Position numbers and translations under genes: made by a program. From assembly GCA_963971285.1 (NCBI GenBank), contig OZ020247.1, positions 10,498,614 to 10,562,613 of the forward strand: 64,000 nt of DNA, written 5' to 3'. The notes below the pieces were generated by a model that worked only from the letters and a program-made list of their open reading frames with translations, ran no database searches and was not told the origin of the DNA. Position 1 is the stretch's first letter, and each line of letters begins with the position of its first letter. This document shows positions 57,601 to 63,600 of this stretch, piece after piece. Source of the stretch: Astropecten irregularis. Its lineage: Eukaryota > Echinodermata > Asteroidea > Paxillosida > Astropectinidae.

Positions 57601-60600
57601 GGAGCGCTGTACAATTCAAACATAGAATGATAATTATAAGTAAATATTAATAAAGATGAGAGCTAAGAATTTTTTTTAAAATGGCAGCCGATCAACAGCG
57701 CCCCCTATGTATCCCACATTAGTTCACACTTAAGCCCCTTTCACACCGGGCCTTACGCACAGTTGCGTAGCGTTTCGTAGCATAGCGACTACGCAGCCCT
57801 ACGCTTTTCCTACGCTAGTCTATATGCTGGCTCACGTATCAATATGCCGAGTACGCAGAATGAGTACGAGAGATGGACGCAAAGAATTAAGCATGTTAAA
57901 TTTTTTCACGTACTCTTTGCGTAAAGCACTGGACACTGTACATACACAGTTTTTATGCAACTCTATGCAACACTACGCTAATGTAAGCCATGCCTACGCA
58001 ATAGTTCTCTACCCTACGTCTGTTATACGCAGTCCTACGAGCCTGTGCGCCAATCATATTATTCTGGTAGGTACGCGGTGCCTCTGCACAGAGTATGCAA
58101 CCATACGCTGTCGCACTACGCACATCTACGTGGGCCAACATTGAGTACGCAGCCTTATTTCGGCATACACGATATGCAACACTGCGTAGGCCAGGTGTGA
58201 AAGGGACTTTTAGTCTGCATGTTGGATTGAAACATCTGTGACATGTTCATTGTGCATCACATCAATATCATGGCTTATGGACAAAGAGATGACTCTAAAG
58301 TACTAATCTTCGCGTTCTTTCTGATCAACCTTTCCCACCAGGTGGATACATATGCATTTATATCATCCTTATAGTCACGAGGCCTATATTTTGTAGGACA
58401 GTTTGCCAACATTTACAGATGTTTTTTTATTTCTATTTAACATTTTATGATACAGCGATGTGAGTGGCCACCAACAAAAATCTGAAAACACCAAGAACAA
58501 CGCTGAAATTTAAAAGTTCCTATACTTTTGTACAGAGCAGGTGTATAAAATATCTGAAATTTTGAGTCAAAATCTCAACCAAAATATCAGAAATCAGGTT
58601 TAAATCTGAAGTTTCACGTCCCTGATGCTACCTGTAAGTGGCAAGTAAATAAATAAAATATAATACACAATAACTTAGAACTACCAAATACTATAGTACA
58701 CATGCATGATGAAACAAAATATTACATTACATTAATTACAGAATTGTCTGTATCTTTTTACCCAAAATTATACTTTTTACATCATTTTCATGATACTCCT
58801 ACTTACTGGTTATTTTGACAGAACAATTTTGACCCTGAAATCCAGAGTCGCAGACACAAAAATATTTTGAAAGATCAGCAGCCGTAAAACACAGTCCTTG
58901 AGAGCAGGGGTCATTGGTACATGGACCTGCAAAAGTAAATAATTCAAAGTTTAAATTCTTTTGTAAACAAACAAAAAAAAGAAGTGGAAATATTTGGGCC
59001 CCATTCCAAACCTTGGCTCCGGCTCAGGCTCCCGCTCAGTCTTTGTCATGAATCCATATGCTGAAACTATAGATTGTAGTTTTCATTGAAGCTGAAGCTC
59101 TGTTTTATTTTTCAAACCAGATAATTTACTTCCGACCTGCAGCCAAAAACATCTATTTTGAAACCTCTTATTTCAGAATGGAGTCACAAAATGGAGCCAG
59201 AGCACGGAGCTTTAGATGGGGCTGAGGTTTGGAAAAGGGCAAAGTTAACTGGGTTAGAGAAGATATGAAGTAAATGCAGATTTTAATTTGCAACAGAATC
59301 TTGGAATACATACATGCAGGGTACTGCGATTGAATCACATTTTGTGACAGCGTCCCAAGTCACTGATATGGGCAATTCCAGCGTAACGGACATGACAATC
59401 ACACAGTTTGTGCCTTATTCAGAGGATCACAAAGTAGGATTGGCAGTTTACAAACAATTTTAATTAGGCTTATCAGACACATTTAACTATCAGTGACATA
59501 TGTAGTAAATTTTATGTAATTTCATTTAACCGTTGTAGAGAAAATGCACTTCTTGTGACCGTAACGGACATGACACCAAGTGGCACTTGATGTCATGTCC
59601 GTTACGCTGGAATTGCCCATATGTACTGTATAATGTGGTGCAATCTCATGTGGTCACTGAAGTGTGGAATATGATGATGTAAGTACATACATGTCGGTGA
59701 ATGTATGCCTTCTCTAATACTGCCTCAGGCCTTAATTGTGAGTGTACATGTACATTCTGGGCTTCTCGATTTAGAGCAAAATAAATCTTTGACATTGAAA
59801 TACAGTTTTCAACACTATCACGAAGTCGTAATAAAGTAATGCATGTGAACTTCAAACTGGTGCATTCACAATGCACGTTGGGGTTACATGGCAAACTTAG
59901 TAGCAAGATCGACCAGGTGCCAATTTCATAGAACTTCTAAGCACAGAAAATTGCTTAGCACAAAAATGTCTTGCCCCAAAAAACAAACCACCATTCAAAA
60001 GGTCATGGTTAGCAATTTTTGTGTGCTAAGCAGGGCTGTGAAATTGGCCCCTGCTGTGTTAATGAAAACAAAATTAATTACACTTTGACCTTACCAGATT
60101 GAGGGTCTGATGCATCGATGAGGACAGCAGTGTGACTGGTCCAAAATGTACTCTTAACCAGTGCAATTGTTGCCCTAAAAAAGGAGAAAATAATTTAAAT
60201 AGTTATAACTCCTTCCTGAGAGAGATGGCAGGATCAGATCCCGGTATTGGATAGCAGGACCATTTACAATCACACTCAGCATTGATTGCTCTTTGATTAA
60301 ACCTATACCCAGTGATCACCCTCATTCTCTGACCGCCCACGCAAGTTGGATCAAGTGTTAACATGATGTATGAACAATCCTTATAATTTGTAATGGTAGG
60401 CACAGTCTGCAACAGCCAACAACAGCATAAATTGTTTTGTGTCACAAGGTTTCGATTTTACTGCTCCACTGGCAACATGCCACTCCTAATGGCCTACTAT
60501 TGTTCCAGCATCATCAGTACGCATTCCCTTCACAGTGCAGTGTTGGAGTAGAGTTCTCAGATCCAAGTACGGAGTACTCCGAGTACTTCAAGGCCCGAGT

Positions 60601-63600
60601 ACTGGGCCGAGTCCGAGAACATTGCTGTCCAGTCCAAGTCGCAAGTATTGAGATTCAAGGTCGAGTACAGGGCCTAGTCCAAGTACCAAAGTCTGAGAAC
60701 AGTACCAACGCACAGTGCAAGAAAATGCATTTTGTTTCACAAAGATGTTTATACATGTAATTGGATGTTGATCATGTTGTGCCACTCTTCTCAGATATTG
60801 ATGTTTTTCAAAACATTACAAAACATGCTGCTTATTCCATTTGATACTTTTTATCAAGTACGGGCCAAGTATTTGTCTGTACTCGAGTTGTACTCGAGTA
60901 TGAGTACGAGTACAAGTACTCCAACACTGTCTCCATGGTACTAGTAACTTTAACTTTAACTTTTTTTTTAGTCCACGCCTTGACTCAAACTTACTTTATT
61001 TCAAGAGAGCCAACTGATGGAGAGGGTGCTGTAAATGAGAAACTTGCTGGTAGTGTTTTGGCAGCGCTACTATTGTGAGTGAGGCTATCACTGGGATTGG
61101 AGCAACTCATGACCTTATAGCCAGATGGGGCTTGCCATGTTCCAACTTGTTGCCCGTCACTCTTTACTGCTTGGAGTAGGATGCCTTGAAATGTGAAAGC
61201 TTCCCCTTCTGCTGCACTGTCAACAGTAACTGTAAATATCAAATTAAAGAAATAAAGCAATCAGCATTATCACGTCTCCTATTGGAATACCTTCTTATAC
61301 ATAACTGTCGATCCCAGGGGGATGGGAGGGGGGACATATCCCCCCCCCCAATATTTGAGGTGGAGGCAATGGCGTGTATTATCATCCCCTAATACTTTGA
61401 GGTTGAATGACATTTAATACTGACAAAACATCTGAAGTACCAAAAAATAATGAAAAATAGCATACTTGGAATGTACATAAATTATGTGTAGAAAGACAAT
61501 AAATTGTGTTTTTTTGTGTCTTCGCAGGGAATTTATACTATTTTCTCTTCTGAATACTGTTTTTAAATCTTTTTAAATCTTAAATCTTTTATTTTGATAC
61601 CTTTGTTACATGTATAGAGTGAAGTTTATACTAAATGGCTAAATGCACCCCCATTTTAAACACTTTAACCACATAGACAATATATATTAGACAATACATG
61701 TACTATAAACTGACACGCCTTTTTGTAGAGTACTAATTAATATGGAACAATCATTCTAAATGTACTCAAATGATTCAACTGATAAATGGCTGGTGCTCTA
61801 TAACCAGGCATTCACTGGGATTTCTTGATGTATAAATATAAAAAAAAAAATCAAAAACTGAATTCAGTGAAAAAAAAAACATACATTTACAAAAAATGTG
61901 GTATTAAAAGGTAAGAATTTGGAACGCCTTGCTTTCTTTTCACAGGGTGACCTAAAAAATACATTCAGATCTACTGAATTTGTTTTTCTCACAGTATAGT
62001 CCATGCACTTTGCCTGTGAGTCACCTCACCAGTCATATATTTACCATGGTTCAGTGAGTTTACATAATTGATAGGCTATAATTCTGCCACCTTGAAATCG
62101 CTTATCCAAACTGACCTCACCCAATTTGTATTTCAAAAGCAGAAAAACCATTCAGTAAACTTTCTGAAGTTTAAAACTCCCTTTTTTTCAATCACAGAAA
62201 TATGAGTGGACCCTAAAATAGAATTATTTTGGTTAAAGTTTCAAGTTTAAAGTTGTTTACTTTTTTGTCAAAGAAAATATGCAGATTCACGGCAAAAATA
62301 TCCAGAAAGATATACAGTTACAGTCATCTGTGATATCTAAACATTTCCAGTCCCTTACGGTGCCCACTTTTAAAAAAAAAAATTTGAAAATCAGCTCGCT
62401 CACGGTGTAATTTTCAAAACTATTCACAGGAGTTTTGATCCCACCCTGAGATCAAAACTGTTTTGGCCCTTTTGCAACATTTCAGGCAGAAACATTTCAA
62501 TGGTATGTTTTTACCATCACTATCTTTAGCTTTATAGTATACCCGGTAAGTTTATAGGTAAATCTGTAAATCTGTGAAGCTTTCTGTTTTGGTATATACA
62601 TGCAATTGGTACCAAAGTATGATTGATAGTAACTTTATTTTTAGAGGTTATCTATAGTATGTTTTTTATCTGAGTGTAATATGAAATACTTGGAAAATAT
62701 TTAGGGCTCCGGTTGAGTTGTGGGCCAACTTCCTATAGGGAATTCTTTTTTTTTTCAAATAAATTTGAATTTTTTTTGTTGTTCAAGAACTGATATATCA
62801 TGAAGATTTTGTAGGAAAATAAAGGGCTTATATATGCAAAGTTACCATTCAGTTTATTGTCCTAAAGAACAGTTAACTTTAAGCCCATTAATAAATAATG
62901 AACCCATTTTGGGGGGCAAATACATTATCTATGCTAAATGGGACCAGTGGGGAGAAATTCCCATAAAGTTGTGCACTAAACTTTACTTAGTCCCCCTACC
63001 TATTTCTAAACATCCTCCAAACTAATGAACTTGAAATTGACATTATGTTCCTGTTGAGAGCATTCTCTATTTTCTATCAAAATTTGGACAATAAAAATGT
63101 GTCTATAAAAGGTAGGTGCCTACCTAAAACATTAGGTCGAAACCTTGCGATCGATCGTTACAAAGGATAACGCATCGTAGGGGCCCTATCCCACGTAAGA
63201 CTTCAGCATCAAAAGTCCTACAATTGATAGCAAGCTACAAAGAGTTTGGGGAAATCGGCCCCTTGTCTCCTTAAAGGTAGTATCATACTTGGTAAGAAAC
63301 AAAAACAGAAATGTTCACATATTTACGTATAACTTACAGGGTATGAAGATGGTGGTGGTAGAAACATACCATTAACAATTTTCAGCCTGAAATGGTGTAT
63401 TTATCCAGAAATTAGTAAAACAACGATGAAAATCTTTTTGATCTGTTAAAAGATCCAAAAAAAAGGAAAGAGAAAAGACTTAAGAAATACTGTGGCTGAT
63501 TTTCACTGTTTTCTCAAAAAGTGGGCACCATATGGGACTGAAATTTTCCCAAATGACTGTAACTGTATCTGTCTTGATATTTTTGCCCACGAATCTGTAT

